A stretch of 21,082 bases of DNA. Origin: Limnoglobus sp043780595. GTDB taxonomy: Bacteria > Planctomycetota > Planctomycetia > Gemmatales > Gemmataceae. Shown here in pieces: positions 1 to 8,095 of this stretch; within the stretch, counting starts at the first letter, position 1; every line of letters begins with the position of its first letter. The position numbers and the translations under genes were made by a program. The notes under the pieces were generated by a model. The model did no database searches. It was not told where the DNA came from and worked only from the letters and a program-made list of their open reading frames with translations. The stretch covers positions 1 to 21,082 of the forward strand of contig JAYWCL010000089.1 in NCBI GenBank assembly GCA_043780595.1, written 5' to 3'.

Positions 1-71
1 GATGGCCATGCGAAGGACTCCAGGGGTGTCAAGGCTCATTCTATCCCGCAAATGCCGCGAAGGAGTTTAAC

Positions 72-521
72 GTGCGGATCATACGAACCGAGGTAATACG
101 TCTGAAAGGCGGGTCATGCCAGACGTATTCGAGCGATCAACGTGTGAAAGTGGAGGCGAGCGGGTTGTACACATACCCGGACATCATCATTCAATGTGGT
201 ACTGAGACATACGACGCAAACGATCTGAACACGATCGTGAACCCAGTGACTATCATCGAAATTTTGTCGCCATCGACGGAACGCTACGATCGCGGCGTGA
301 AGTTCCGGAACTACCAGCTAATTCCCAGTTTGGTCGAGTACATTCTGGTCGCCCAAGATGAACCGGTCTGCGAGCGATACATTCGTCAGGCGGACAATTC
401 TTGGGGACTCGTTTCGTTTGTCGGCTTGGAGGCCACGCTGGTTTTCACTTCCGTCGCGGCACAGATTCCGCTTGCGGATATCTATGCCGGTGTCACGTTC
501 TCGGAAACGATGCTGCGATAA
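72..521 (+). CDS. Uma2-family (DUF820) PD-(D/E)XK nuclease-like protein, N-terminally short
   Basis: The 149-residue product matches the core of Uma2 proteins, restriction-endonuclease-fold proteins abundant in planctomycetes and cyanobacteria whose cellular role is not settled. Visible landmarks are SDQRVKV (residues 21-27), the acidic TYPDI with D37, the IIEILSPST block with E63, and RGVKF with K77; D37, E63 and K77 correspond to the usual D/E-x-K catalytic set. Family members are normally about 185-200 residues, and the first 40 or so, including the first conserved Glu, are missing. A good ribosome site (AGGAG at 61-65) stands six bases before the GTG at 72, so this short form could be translated, but the frame stays open to the left window edge without resembling the family there. 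It is either a decayed copy or one with a damaged N-terminus. Its stop lies directly against the leuC stop on the other strand. Confidence 0.75.
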   Translation: MRIIRTEVIRLKGGSCQTYSSDQRVKVEASGLYTYPDIIIQCGTETYDANDLNTIVNPVTIIEILSPSTERYDRGVKFRNYQLIPSLVEYILVAQDEPVCERYIRQADNSWGLVSFVGLEATLVFTSVAAQIPLADIYAGVTFSETMLR

Positions 522-1838
522 CTACACCATGTAATCGCGCGGGTCGGAAATCACGCCGGTGAGTGCCGACGCGGCCACGGTCAGCGGCGAGGCGAGGTAC
601 ACCTTCGCTTCCTTGTGACCCATGCGGCCGGGGAAGTTGCGGTTCGTCGTGCTGATGCAACTGATCGGTGTATTTAACCGGCCGAACGTATCCGATGGCC
701 CGCCGAGGCACGCCGCACAACTCGCGTCGCCGATCTTCGCACCGGCATTCAGGAAGATTTGCTTCAGCGTCACGCCGCCGATCATCTCGGTTTCCAGCCC
801 GCGAGCCACTTCCGTCGTTGCAGGCACGATGAAGGTATCGATGCGAACTTCCTTGCCTTTGAGGATATTCGCTGCCGCGCGGAAGTCGGTCATCTTGCCG
901 CCGGTGCAACTGCCGATGTACGCGCGATCGAGTTTCGTGCCGGTCACTTCGCTGACTTTCGCTTTGTTGTCCGGGCTGTGTGGCTTCGCCACGACCGGTT
1001 CCATCTTCGTCACGTCGTAGACTTTTTCGAAGATGTAACTCGCGCCCGCATCGGGGCGGAACAGCGTGTGCGGCTTATTCCCCGTGCGGCGTCCGCGATC
1101 TTTCACGTACTCGAGCGTCACGCTGTCGGCGGGGATCAAGCCGTTCTTGCCGCCCGCTTCGATGGCCATGTTACACAGCGTCATTCGCTCTTCGATATTC
1201 AGCGCGTACACGCCATCGCCATCGAATTCCATCGCCCGATACGTGGCCCCATCGACGCCGATATCGCCGATGACGGCGAGGATGAGATCCTTCGCCATGA
1301 GGTACGGTGGCATCTTCCCGTGGAAGACGAAGCGCATCGTCGGCGGTACCTTCAGCCAGGTCTTGCCGGTGCCGAGAACGAAGCCCGCATCGGTGTTGCC
1401 GATGCCCGTGGCAAACTGCCCGAACGCGCCGGCGGTGCAGGTGTGGCTATCGGTGCCGAGGAGGACTTCGCCGGGGCGGGTGTGGCCTTCTTCGGGCAAC
1501 GCAATGTGGCAGACGCCTTTGTAGCGATCCGTGCCGACATCGTAAAAGTACGGCAGATTTTGCTCTTTCGCGAACTCGCGGAGCACGTCGACGTTGCGGT
1601 TCGCCATCGCATCTTTGGTGAAGATGTAATGGTCCGGGATAATGACGACCTTCTCGCGATCCCAGACTTTCGCATCGTTACCGAACTGTTTTTTGAACAC
1701 GCCGATGGTGCCCGGCCCGCAGACATCGTGCGTCATCAGGACGTCGACATTGACCCAGATATTGTCGTTGGGAACGACGCGGTCGCGGTCGGCGGCCTTG
1801 GCTAAAATCTTCTCGGTGAGTGTCATCGGGGCAGCCAT
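522..1838 (-). CDS. leuC: 3-isopropylmalate dehydratase large subunit family (LeuC/homoaconitase type)
   Basis: An aconitase-superfamily 4Fe-4S hydro-lyase of 438 residues. LeuC, with its small subunit LeuD, isomerises 2-isopropylmalate to 3-isopropylmalate in leucine synthesis. The cluster-binding cysteines are visible as IGSCTGG (C311) and ASCAACLGG (C374, C377); GTDSHTCTAGAFG and the TNRNFPGRMG substrate loop are also typical. The start at 1838 is chosen because GGAGG lies six bases upstream and MAAPMTLTEKIL matches the family N-terminus; the frame extends 17 codons further without family similarity. The length fits the shorter LeuC/HacA-like subgroup rather than the roughly 470-residue enterobacterial form, so homoaconitase or another hydratase specificity is not excluded. 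No small-subunit gene lies in the window. The gene is divergent from the decarboxylase and ends directly against the Uma2 gene. Confidence 0.88.
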   Translation of the reverse strand: MAAPMTLTEKILAKAADRDRVVPNDNIWVNVDVLMTHDVCGPGTIGVFKKQFGNDAKVWDREKVVIIPDHYIFTKDAMANRNVDVLREFAKEQNLPYFYDVGTDRYKGVCHIALPEEGHTRPGEVLLGTDSHTCTAGAFGQFATGIGNTDAGFVLGTGKTWLKVPPTMRFVFHGKMPPYLMAKDLILAVIGDIGVDGATYRAMEFDGDGVYALNIEERMTLCNMAIEAGGKNGLIPADSVTLEYVKDRGRRTGNKPHTLFRPDAGASYIFEKVYDVTKMEPVVAKPHSPDNKAKVSEVTGTKLDRAYIGSCTGGKMTDFRAAANILKGKEVRIDTFIVPATTEVARGLETEMIGGVTLKQIFLNAGAKIGDASCAACLGGPSDTFGRLNTPISCISTTNRNFPGRMGHKEAKVYLASPLTVAASALTGVISDPRDYMV

Positions 1839-1887
1839 GCGAGGCCTCCGGTTCGGGTTCCGCGATACGGTCGGTCGGTGTTCTGGC

Positions 1888-1893
1888 ATTGTA
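1888..1893 (-). promoter_or_regulatory. possible -10 box of leuC
   Basis: Read on the minus strand this is TACAAT, five of six matches to the sigma-70 -10 hexamer, about 50 bases before the leuC start. No good -35 hexamer is seen at 16-18 bases, so it is only a candidate. Confidence 0.25.
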
Positions 1894-1941
1894 TCAGTCG
1901 GGCAAGACGCGAGCGATGACTAGGGAAACTCACGAGCCGCA

Positions 1942-1969
1942 TTGCGCCTGATGGCCGTGCGCTTAGAAT
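1942..1969 (+). promoter_or_regulatory. candidate sigma-70 promoter for the decarboxylase gene
   Basis: TTGCGC (1942-1947) and TAGAAT (1964-1969) are separated by 16 bases. The -10 box matches five of six consensus positions and the -35 box three of six. Transcription would start near 1976, giving a leader of about 30 bases before the ATG at 2009. Confidence 0.35.
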
Positions 1970-2008
1970 GAAATCGATGACCGACTCGTTTCCTATTTTG
2001 GGCCGACT

Positions 2009-3610
2009 ATGGACCGCGACCGCTACGACCCGTTCGTGAAGACGTTCTTCGAGTGCGACCCCACGGTTGTCACCGGTATTTTCTCCGAACTCCTCGCGGC
2101 GATGCGGGCGGAGGAATCACTGCCGCCGGGTTCGTACATGTCGCAAAACTACGACACGGCGCAGGCGAACCCGGAAATCCATGTGTTACCCGGCAACCTC
2201 AAAGATGCCCGCGATTCGATCTTCCCGTACTTCTGGGGCACCGATGGTTGGTCGTCGCCGTTGCACCTCGAGAACGTGCGTGGCCCCGCGAATTATGCCT
2301 CACTAATCGGTGCGTTGGCGTGCTTACTGAAGAACCCGAACCTCTGCACCGACAGTTACAGCCAACGCTCGAACGAACTCGAAGTGAAGGCGATTACGGC
2401 ACTCGCGAACCTCGTGTTTTACCACACGATCGACCCGTGGGGCATCTTCACGATCGGTGGTACGATCTCGAATATGTACGCGGGGAAGATCGGCATCGAG
2501 AAAGTCCTTCCCGGTGCGATGCGGAAGGGTTTGCAGGGCCAAACCGTGGCGGGGATCGTCTCCGAGGCGGCGCATTATTGTGCGGCGACGATCGCGGGCT
2601 GGCTCGGTCTCGGTACCGAAAATTTGCACGAAATCCCGACGGATCGCACGCTTTCGATGCGGCTCGATCTGTTTGAAGAGAAGCTCGAATCGCTATATGC
2701 GCAGGGCGTTCGCGTCGCGTTTGTGATCGCCACGTTCGGCACGACGGATGCTTTCGGGATCGACGATATCGCGAGTATTCGCCGGATCGTCGACGAGAAA
2801 GCGGCGAAGTACGGCGTGCCCGCACCGCAACTCCATGCCGATGCCGCTGTCGGTTGGGGCAACTGCTTCTTGAACGAATACAACACGCTCGAAAACCCGT
2901 TGAAGCTGAATGCGAATGTCTTGCCCGTGATCGAACGCGCGAAGGCGGCGTGCCAGGGTTTGCACTATGCGGACAGCGTCACGCTCGACTTCCACAAAAC
3001 GGGCCGCGGGCATTACCCGAGTTCGGCGTTCATCGTGAACCGGAAGGACGACCTGAAATATCTCGCACGGAGCAAGGACGAAACGCCATACTTCCCGGAG
3101 GCGGATAGTCGCCGCGACCCGGCGCTATTCACGCTGGAAACCTCGCGGCCGGGGCTGGGGCCGTACACCGTGATGGCGTCGCTGAATGGTATCGGCCTGA
3201 TGGGCTGGCAGATGCTCATGGGCCGCGCGCTCGAACTCGCGCAGTACCTGAAAAACAAGCTCGCGGAACTCGATTACTGCAAGGTGCTGAACGCCGAAAC
3301 GTGCGGGGCGAGCGTCGTCTGGTGGGTGTTGCCGAAAGGCCGCAACGCAGGCGAAATTTTCTCGCGGCTCGAAGATGGCACGCTGACACCCGATGAGACG
3401 ACGCGATACTTTGCCGAAGTGACGCGGTTATTTTACAAACGAGAACGCAGCATGGACCCTGCCCGAGATGCGCGGCTGAGCATGACGACGAGTGTCGGGT
3501 ACCGCCCGCACGGGCACGACCTTCCCGCGTGGAAGGCGGTGTTCTTCAATCCGAAGACCGACGAAGCGATTATCGATCAACTCATCGCAAGTATCGAAGA
3601 GACGAGTTAG
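2009..3610 (+). CDS. group II pyridoxal-phosphate-dependent amino-acid decarboxylase
   Basis: A 533-residue cytoplasmic fold-type I PLP enzyme of the glutamate, aromatic-amino-acid and diaminobutyrate decarboxylase family. HADAAVGWG (from residue 276, D278 being the Asp that pairs with the PLP ring nitrogen) and SVTLDFHKTGRG with the Schiff-base lysine K330 are clear. The earlier GGTISNMYAGKIG segment corresponds to the cofactor phosphate/substrate region. The substrate cannot be told from sequence; tyrosine, glutamate, aspartate and 2,4-diaminobutyrate are all handled by relatives. The C-terminal domain (TRLFYKRERSMDPARDARLSMTT) is complete. No obvious Shine-Dalgarno precedes the ATG at 2009, so the exact start is less sure than the gene. 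It stands alone, divergent from leuC, with no transporter nearby that would suggest an amine-export or acid-resistance role. Confidence 0.85.
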   Translation: MDRDRYDPFVKTFFECDPTVVTGIFSELLAAMRAEESLPPGSYMSQNYDTAQANPEIHVLPGNLKDARDSIFPYFWGTDGWSSPLHLENVRGPANYASLIGALACLLKNPNLCTDSYSQRSNELEVKAITALANLVFYHTIDPWGIFTIGGTISNMYAGKIGIEKVLPGAMRKGLQGQTVAGIVSEAAHYCAATIAGWLGLGTENLHEIPTDRTLSMRLDLFEEKLESLYAQGVRVAFVIATFGTTDAFGIDDIASIRRIVDEKAAKYGVPAPQLHADAAVGWGNCFLNEYNTLENPLKLNANVLPVIERAKAACQGLHYADSVTLDFHKTGRGHYPSSAFIVNRKDDLKYLARSKDETPYFPEADSRRDPALFTLETSRPGLGPYTVMASLNGIGLMGWQMLMGRALELAQYLKNKLAELDYCKVLNAETCGASVVWWVLPKGRNAGEIFSRLEDGTLTPDETTRYFAEVTRLFYKRERSMDPARDARLSMTTSVGYRPHGHDLPAWKAVFFNPKTDEAIIDQLIASIEETS

Positions 3611-3705
3611 ATTCGCCACTCGTATCGAATTCTCTCGCCTGGCGCGAGCGAGATTTGATGGTCGGCGCGATCTTGCGGGTCGTTCGGGATTTCTGTGTCT
3701 CAAAT

Positions 3706-3734
3706 TTGACCGAAGCCCAATCCGCATTTACATT
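3706..3734 (+). promoter_or_regulatory. candidate sigma-70 promoter upstream of the sigma-54 activator
   Basis: TTGACC (3706-3711, five of six) and TACATT (3729-3734, four of six) are separated by exactly 17 bases. Transcription would start near 3741 and leave a leader of about 310 bases. Confidence 0.4.
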
Positions 3735-3740
3735 GTTTAC

Positions 3741-3764
3741 AACGGGAACGACGACGTTTCCGTT
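3741..3764. repeat. 8-bp imperfect dyad at the predicted transcription start
   Basis: AACGGGAA (3741-3748) and TTTCCGTT (3757-3764) pair at seven of eight positions around an 8-base centre. It sits just after the -10 box, so it could be an operator or a hairpin at the extreme 5' end of the transcript; chance is also possible. Confidence 0.3.
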
Positions 3765-4052
3765 CCGTTGCGATCGTGCAACATCCAGCCCCGCCCCTCA
3801 TGCTAAACGGGCTGGTCGTTCCTCGTACCGAAGTCGTGATTCACCGCCTGTCGTGCGTCGGGTTCCCCGATACGCGAAGCCGGTGCCCGTTCGCAAAGAT
3901 GGAATGTCTCTGCGTTCTCGCTCGTTGCACGTGGGGTTCGGAGTAACCCTGCGGCTTACCGATGTTCCGGTGTGACTCAAACGCGAGTGGCACCATCCAG
4001 CCCAAGTACCGATTCGCGCGATTCCATTCGCCCAGTCGGGGAGATTGCTTCT

Positions 4053-5489
4053 ATGTCGTTCGCCCGCCGAGTTGCGTTCGTCGCGACCGATCATCGTTTC
4101 GGTCAGTCGATTCAAACGCATCTACACAAGACGTTTCTGCTCACTGCGCCCGTCGTCCGCTTCGAGGACGTTCCGCAACTGGTTTCTCGCGATACCGATG
4201 GCGTGCTGATGTTTCTCGCCTCCGAACCGGCGGATGCCGAGCGGATCGAGATCGCGGTTCGCGACCTGCGCCTTCAGCAATATCCGGCACAAATCGGCGT
4301 CCTTGAGACCGAAGAATTCGCCGCGACGCGACGCCTCGAGGCGTTTCACCCGCACTTCGATGGCCGTTGGGTCTGGCCGGCACAAATCAAAGAATGGAAC
4401 GCCTGGTTGAAGCGTGCGATCGTCGAAGGCACGCCGTTCATCGACCCTGCCACCGAAACGACGCAAGATCGAATCCGCCGGAAATTGCTCGCGCTCACGC
4501 CGTCGCTGACGCACATGGTCGAGCAACTCGACATCGCGGCCGCACACGATGTCACGGTGTTAATCGAAGGCGAAACCGGTACGGGCAAGACGCACCTCGC
4601 GAAACTGATCCACGAATGTTCCGTACGCCGGGCGGATCGTTTCCTCGTCGTCGCTTGCGGGGCGATCTCCGGGAACCTGATTGCCAGCGAGTTCTTCGGG
4701 CACGTGAAAGGCGCGTTCACCGGTGCCGACATGAACAAGATCGGCAAGTTCGCCGCCGCCGCAAAGGGGACGATTCTGCTCGATGAAATCGACACGCTCG
4801 GCCTCGATCATCAGGCGAATTTACTGAGGGTTATCGAGACGGGTGAATTTGAACCGGTCGGCGGAAACGAAACGCAATTCTGCCACGCACGCATCGTGGT
4901 GGCGACGAACTGGAACCTCTCCGAGGCCGTCGATCGCGGGACGTTTCGCCGCGACCTATACTACCGTTTGCACGTGATTACGTTCCATCTGCCACCGTTG
5001 CGGGAACGGATCCAGGACATCGGGCCACTCGTGCGTGGCATGGTTTCGCGGTACGGCACGAAGTTCGGGAAGAAGATTATTTCGATCCACCCCGATGCGA
5101 TGCACGCACTCGAATCGTTCCCCTGGCCCGGTAACATTCGCCAACTGGAGAACGTCATTCAACAAGCGGTGCTCACCTGTTCGACGACCGAACTCGGCGT
5201 GCCGCACCTGTCGCCGATCGTACGCAATCGCACGATGGCCGCGCTCGAATCGATCTCGGTTGCGCACCCGAACTCACTGGCGCAAAACCGCGAATCGACC
5301 GAACGCACGGTCATTATTCGCGCGTTAGAGAAAGCCTCGTTCAGCCGAACGCGCGCCGCAAAGCTCCTCGGTGTCAGCCGGGTGACACTCTACAAGAAGA
5401 TGAAAAAGTACGGCTTGTTGTCGAAGGGCGTCTCCGTGTTGTCGTTGCCGCCCGATTACCCGCGAGCCATGGGCAGTGGCCTGAACTGA
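4053..5489 (+). CDS. sigma-54 interaction AAA+ transcriptional activator with a degenerate receiver-like N-terminus
   Basis: A bacterial enhancer-binding protein of 478 residues that would remodel RNA polymerase-sigma54 to open promoters. The AAA+ domain has Walker A GETGTGKT (173-180), the sigma54-contacting loop GAFTGA (220-225), Walker B ILLDEID, and the arginine-finger region FRRDLYYRL. The C-terminus carries a Fis-type helix-turn-helix (SRTRAAKLLGVSRVTLYKKMKKYGLL). The first 130 residues look like a response-regulator fold (VAFVATDHRFG at the first strand), but the phospho-acceptor Asp expected after the third strand is replaced in DGVLMFLAS and no switch lysine is evident, so phosphorylation control is doubtful. 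ATG 4053 is preferred because GGGGAG stands nine bases upstream; GTG 3972 is the alternative. No histidine kinase is adjacent. The GNAT gene follows after 60 bases. Confidence 0.88.
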   Translation: MSFARRVAFVATDHRFGQSIQTHLHKTFLLTAPVVRFEDVPQLVSRDTDGVLMFLASEPADAERIEIAVRDLRLQQYPAQIGVLETEEFAATRRLEAFHPHFDGRWVWPAQIKEWNAWLKRAIVEGTPFIDPATETTQDRIRRKLLALTPSLTHMVEQLDIAAAHDVTVLIEGETGTGKTHLAKLIHECSVRRADRFLVVACGAISGNLIASEFFGHVKGAFTGADMNKIGKFAAAAKGTILLDEIDTLGLDHQANLLRVIETGEFEPVGGNETQFCHARIVVATNWNLSEAVDRGTFRRDLYYRLHVITFHLPPLRERIQDIGPLVRGMVSRYGTKFGKKIISIHPDAMHALESFPWPGNIRQLENVIQQAVLTCSTTELGVPHLSPIVRNRTMAALESISVAHPNSLAQNRESTERTVIIRALEKASFSRTRAAKLLGVSRVTLYKKMKKYGLLSKGVSVLSLPPDYPRAMGSGLN

Positions 5490-5549
5490 TGCAGTTCGCG
5501 TGAAAAGACCTAAAATGAACTAACGCAAGGAACACCAACGAGAGTGGGA

Positions 5550-5999
5550 ATGTCTGCCGAAGCCGAACTGCATTACCTGTGCAAACCGACTGAGCCAAAC
5601 GAGGCTTCGCATGCGGTGGAGTTTCTGAGCGTTCAGGAATTCCTTGCCGATGAACCGTCGTGCAAGACGCTGTGGGATCTGCTTACCGAGCAATTTCATA
5701 CACGCAGCAAGTTCCTGGCGATCTGGCAGTGCGTGCGATACGTCGCAGTCCATCGCGATGTCGATGGCAACGGCGATGGCTTCTTGCTCGTTTCTACGCC
5801 GGTGAATTGGCAGATCGATTACGTGGTGGTGAAGCCCGAGAGTCGCGGCCAAGGCATCGCACTGCAACTCGTGAAGACAACGCTCCACCACGCTTATTTG
5901 CACAAAGCTCCGTACGTGATGCTAACGAGCCGCGAATCGTTGCGTCCGCTCTACGAAAGCTGCGGTTTCACCGTGGTGTACGGCTACGCCAACGTGTGA
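5550..5999 (+). CDS. GNAT-family N-acetyltransferase
   Basis: A 149-residue single-domain acetyltransferase. The acetyl-CoA pyrophosphate-binding motif A is visible as VVVKPESRGQGIALQLVKT, with the R/Q-x-x-G-x-G/A pattern in SRGQGIA, and it is followed by the usual terminal strand-helix ending RPLYESCGFTVV. The N-terminal half (VEFLSVQEFL to FLAIWQCVRYVAVHRD) is less typical, and the acceptor substrate cannot be predicted. The start is ATG 5550; GTG 5544 in the same frame is an alternative, and neither has a strong ribosome site. It lies 60 bases after the sigma-54 activator in the same direction and may share its transcript. The stop is followed by a palindrome cluster that could end transcription. 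Confidence 0.8.
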   Translation: MSAEAELHYLCKPTEPNEASHAVEFLSVQEFLADEPSCKTLWDLLTEQFHTRSKFLAIWQCVRYVAVHRDVDGNGDGFLLVSTPVNWQIDYVVVKPESRGQGIALQLVKTTLHHAYLHKAPYVMLTSRESLRPLYESCGFTVVYGYANV

Positions 6000-6034
6000 T
6001 TTCAGGACGGTTCAAATCCGAGTTGCAGCCCCGT

Positions 6035-6136
6035 CCCATGGTTCCACCATGGGCTGAGAGAGCGACCCTTTCAGGGTCGGGGTTCTGTTTTCGGTCCTGA
6101 AGGGACCGCTCACGTAGCCCATGGTGATACCATGGG
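6035..6136. repeat. nested palindrome cluster (REP/BIME-like intergenic element)
   Basis: Four hairpins lie in about 100 bases. CCCATGGT-TCC-ACCATGGG is at 6035-6053, CGACCCT-TTC-AGGGTCG at 6063-6079, CGGTCC-TGAAG-GGACCG at 6092-6108, and CCCATGGT-GAT-ACCATGGG at 6118-6136. The outer pair is the same palindrome twice and the two inner ones are similar, so the whole element is roughly symmetrical around 6085. It lies between the convergent GNAT gene and the membrane-protein gene. I see no transposase. It may act as a bidirectional terminator or be a non-autonomous repeat. Confidence 0.75.
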
Positions 6137-6153
6137 AGGGGGCATACCCAAAA

Positions 6154-6918
6154 TCACTCGCTGATGTTCTTCCACTTCGTGTAGTTCGCCCAATTGGCAT
6201 CGCTCAACGTGAACTCGGGCAGTTCTTGCCCATCGATGGTCAAACTCCCGATGGGCGGTTTGTCGCGAACCGACGACTCGATGCGTTCGATGTCGAAATC
6301 ATCGCGACCGAACAGCGATAACTCGCCACTTTTGGTGTCCACCACGAACGCGATCTCGCCTAGGAGTTTCACTTTCAGTTGCGGGTAAGTCGGCAAGTCG
6401 AGTGCGGTGCTTTCTGTGCTCGGGTTGGATGCGCGAATTTCTTCGACCAAGCCATCGACGTACGCGAGGTGCTCGGAAGTCGGGCGTTCGACGAAGAGTC
6501 TGCGTAATTGCCCGTAGGCACGAAACGTGTTCAAGGCGTTGAAACCGAACCAAACGGCAAACATGATCGAGACAAGTTGAAAATCGAACCCCGCCTGGTG
6601 GAGCATATACTGTCGAATCGCAATCGATGCCACGTAGACGGATATCAGAATCCCGTCGAGCAGCACGCACTCCGGCGACGGTCGGAATTTCTTCCAGATG
6701 CCGACGAGCAATTCGCCGACACCGAGAATGATTAAACCGTAAAGAATCGGGTGAAATCGACCGATCATGCTGTAATTGAGATACGCGAATCCGAGGAACA
6801 ACGCCCCCGTGAACATCGTACTCGATGCTCCTGCGCGGACGTGATCGCAGACCTTGCGATATGCGGCCACACGTGCCAGTGTCAGTCGCATTTCTTCCAC
6901 TTCGATACCGTTCGCCAT
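6154..6918 (-). CDS. four-helix membrane protein of unknown function
   Basis: A 254-residue protein that I do not recognise. Four hydrophobic segments fill the first 140 residues: around FTGALFLGFAYLNY, PILYGLIILGVGELLVGIW, LLDGILISVYVASIAI and LVSIMFAVWFGFNAL. A soluble domain of about 115 residues with many acidic and polar residues follows (VKLLGEIAFVVDTKSGELSLF and further). The start is ATG 6918, with GGAG seven bases upstream; a TTG 15 bases earlier is less likely. It is 37 bases after mqnC on the same strand and probably cotranscribed with the menaquinone genes. No cofactor or catalytic motif is visible, so a role in menaquinone synthesis is only a guess from position. Confidence 0.7.
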   Translation of the reverse strand: MANGIEVEEMRLTLARVAAYRKVCDHVRAGASSTMFTGALFLGFAYLNYSMIGRFHPILYGLIILGVGELLVGIWKKFRPSPECVLLDGILISVYVASIAIRQYMLHQAGFDFQLVSIMFAVWFGFNALNTFRAYGQLRRLFVERPTSEHLAYVDGLVEEIRASNPSTESTALDLPTYPQLKVKLLGEIAFVVDTKSGELSLFGRDDFDIERIESSVRDKPPIGSLTIDGQELPEFTLSDANWANYTKWKNISE

Positions 6919-6955
6919 GTCGTCACTCCGCAAATCGAATCGTTACCACCCGTAG

Positions 6956-8095
6956 CTATTGTCCGATTCCCGCGAGAACCGGCAATGACCGCGAACTCAC
7001 GGCGTTCGTCATCGTCGGCACGCGCTCTTCTACGAGTTGATAAAAGACGTTGCGTTGGCGCGGTTCCCAACCGGCTTCGCGAATCGAACGGCGAATCTCT
7101 TCGAGCGTCAGATAATGCACCGTCCCTGCCGACGCGACGACGTTTTCTTCGATCATCAGCGAACCCATGTCGTTCGCACCGAAGAACAGCGCGACTTGCC
7201 CGATCTTGCCGCCCTGCGTCACCCACGACGATTGAATATTCGGGATATTATCGAGGTACAACCTGGCGATTGCCTGCGTTCGCAGATACTCGAATGAACC
7301 GACGGCGGGGGCGTCGGCCATCTTGTGGCCGGGCTGCATCGTCCAGCAAATGAACGCGGTAAAACCACCGGTTTCATCTTGCAGGCTTCGCAAACGGTCG
7401 AGGTGTTCGATGCGTTCGGCACCGGTTTCGATGTGGCCGAACATCATCGTACACGTCGAACGCCCGCCGAGTTGATGCCACACGCGGCTGACTTCGAGCC
7501 ATTCTTCGGTGAGCGCTTTGCCCTTCGTCAGTTCCTTGCGAACGCGATCGACGAGGATTTCGCCACCGCCACCTGGCAGGCTACCGAGGCCCGCCGCTTT
7601 CAGCCGTTCGAGCACCGTACGCAACGGCAATTTGTTGATCTTGTGGAAGTGCCAGATCTCCGGCGGGCTGAATGCGTGCAGGTTGATCGTCGGGAAATTC
7701 GCTCGCAAGTCGCGAAGCATTTCCTCGTACCATTCGAGCTTCAACGACGGGTGCATTCCGCCTTGCAACAGAACCTGATCGCCGCCGAGTTCGACGGTTT
7801 CGCGCAGCTTCTGGTGGAGTTCTTCGCGCGAAAGCACGTAGGCGTCGGCGTCGTTCGATTTGCGATAAAACGCACAGAAATCGCACACCGCCGCACAGAC
7901 GTTCGTGTAGTTCACGTTGCGGTCGATGTTGTACGTGCGGTACGGCTCGGGGTGCATCCGCATTGTGACGGCGTGTGCGGCGCGACCGAGTTTGGTCAGG
8001 TCGCGGCAATTCGCCATCAGCTCGACGCCTTCATCGTAGGTGATGCGATGGCCATCAGTAGCTTTGGACAAGATTCGGTCGATGGTAGTGGACAA
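6956..8095 (-). CDS. mqnC: cyclic dehypoxanthinyl futalosine synthase (radical SAM)
   Basis: MqnC is the radical-SAM enzyme of the futalosine pathway that converts dehypoxanthine futalosine to its cyclic form on the way to menaquinone. The 379-residue product has the cluster motif C-x3-C-x2-C at C67, C71 and C74 (VCAAVCDFCAF), then LLQGGMHP, HAFSPPEI, LPGGGGEIL and TMMFGHIET, all characteristic of the MqnC/MqnE group and closest to MqnC. The start is a TTG at 8095, chosen because AAGGAG lies six bases upstream; site and start are both inside the 3' end of mqnA, giving a 41-base overlap. A later start would lose conserved N-terminal sequence. The paralogue MqnE (aminofutalosine synthase) is the main alternative, but the QGG and SPPEI spacing favours MqnC. 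Confidence 0.88.
   Translation of the reverse strand: MSTTIDRILSKATDGHRITYDEGVELMANCRDLTKLGRAAHAVTMRMHPEPYRTYNIDRNVNYTNVCAAVCDFCAFYRKSNDADAYVLSREELHQKLRETVELGGDQVLLQGGMHPSLKLEWYEEMLRDLRANFPTINLHAFSPPEIWHFHKINKLPLRTVLERLKAAGLGSLPGGGGEILVDRVRKELTKGKALTEEWLEVSRVWHQLGGRSTCTMMFGHIETGAERIEHLDRLRSLQDETGGFTAFICWTMQPGHKMADAPAVGSFEYLRTQAIARLYLDNIPNIQSSWVTQGGKIGQVALFFGANDMGSLMIEENVVASAGTVHYLTLEEIRRSIREAGWEPRQRNVFYQLVEERVPTMTNAVSSRSLPVLAGIGQ

Larger units (their letters stand above)
3611..4052 (+). other. intergenic region / long leader of the sigma-54 activator gene
   Basis: About 440 bases between the decarboxylase stop and the preferred start of the activator. It holds one plausible sigma-70 promoter and a short dyad, described separately. 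Several reading frames cross it, but none resembles a protein. The last 81 bases are in frame with the activator from a GTG at 3972 and could add 27 residues to it. No GG-N10-GC sigma-54 promoter was recognised. Confidence 0.5.

Noticed and set aside
759..1805. Long plus-strand open frame opposite leuC
   Set aside because: It is the antisense shadow of leuC, which has clear cluster-binding cysteines and a ribosome site; the shadow has no recognisable motif and is rich in Arg and His as expected from high-GC antisense.
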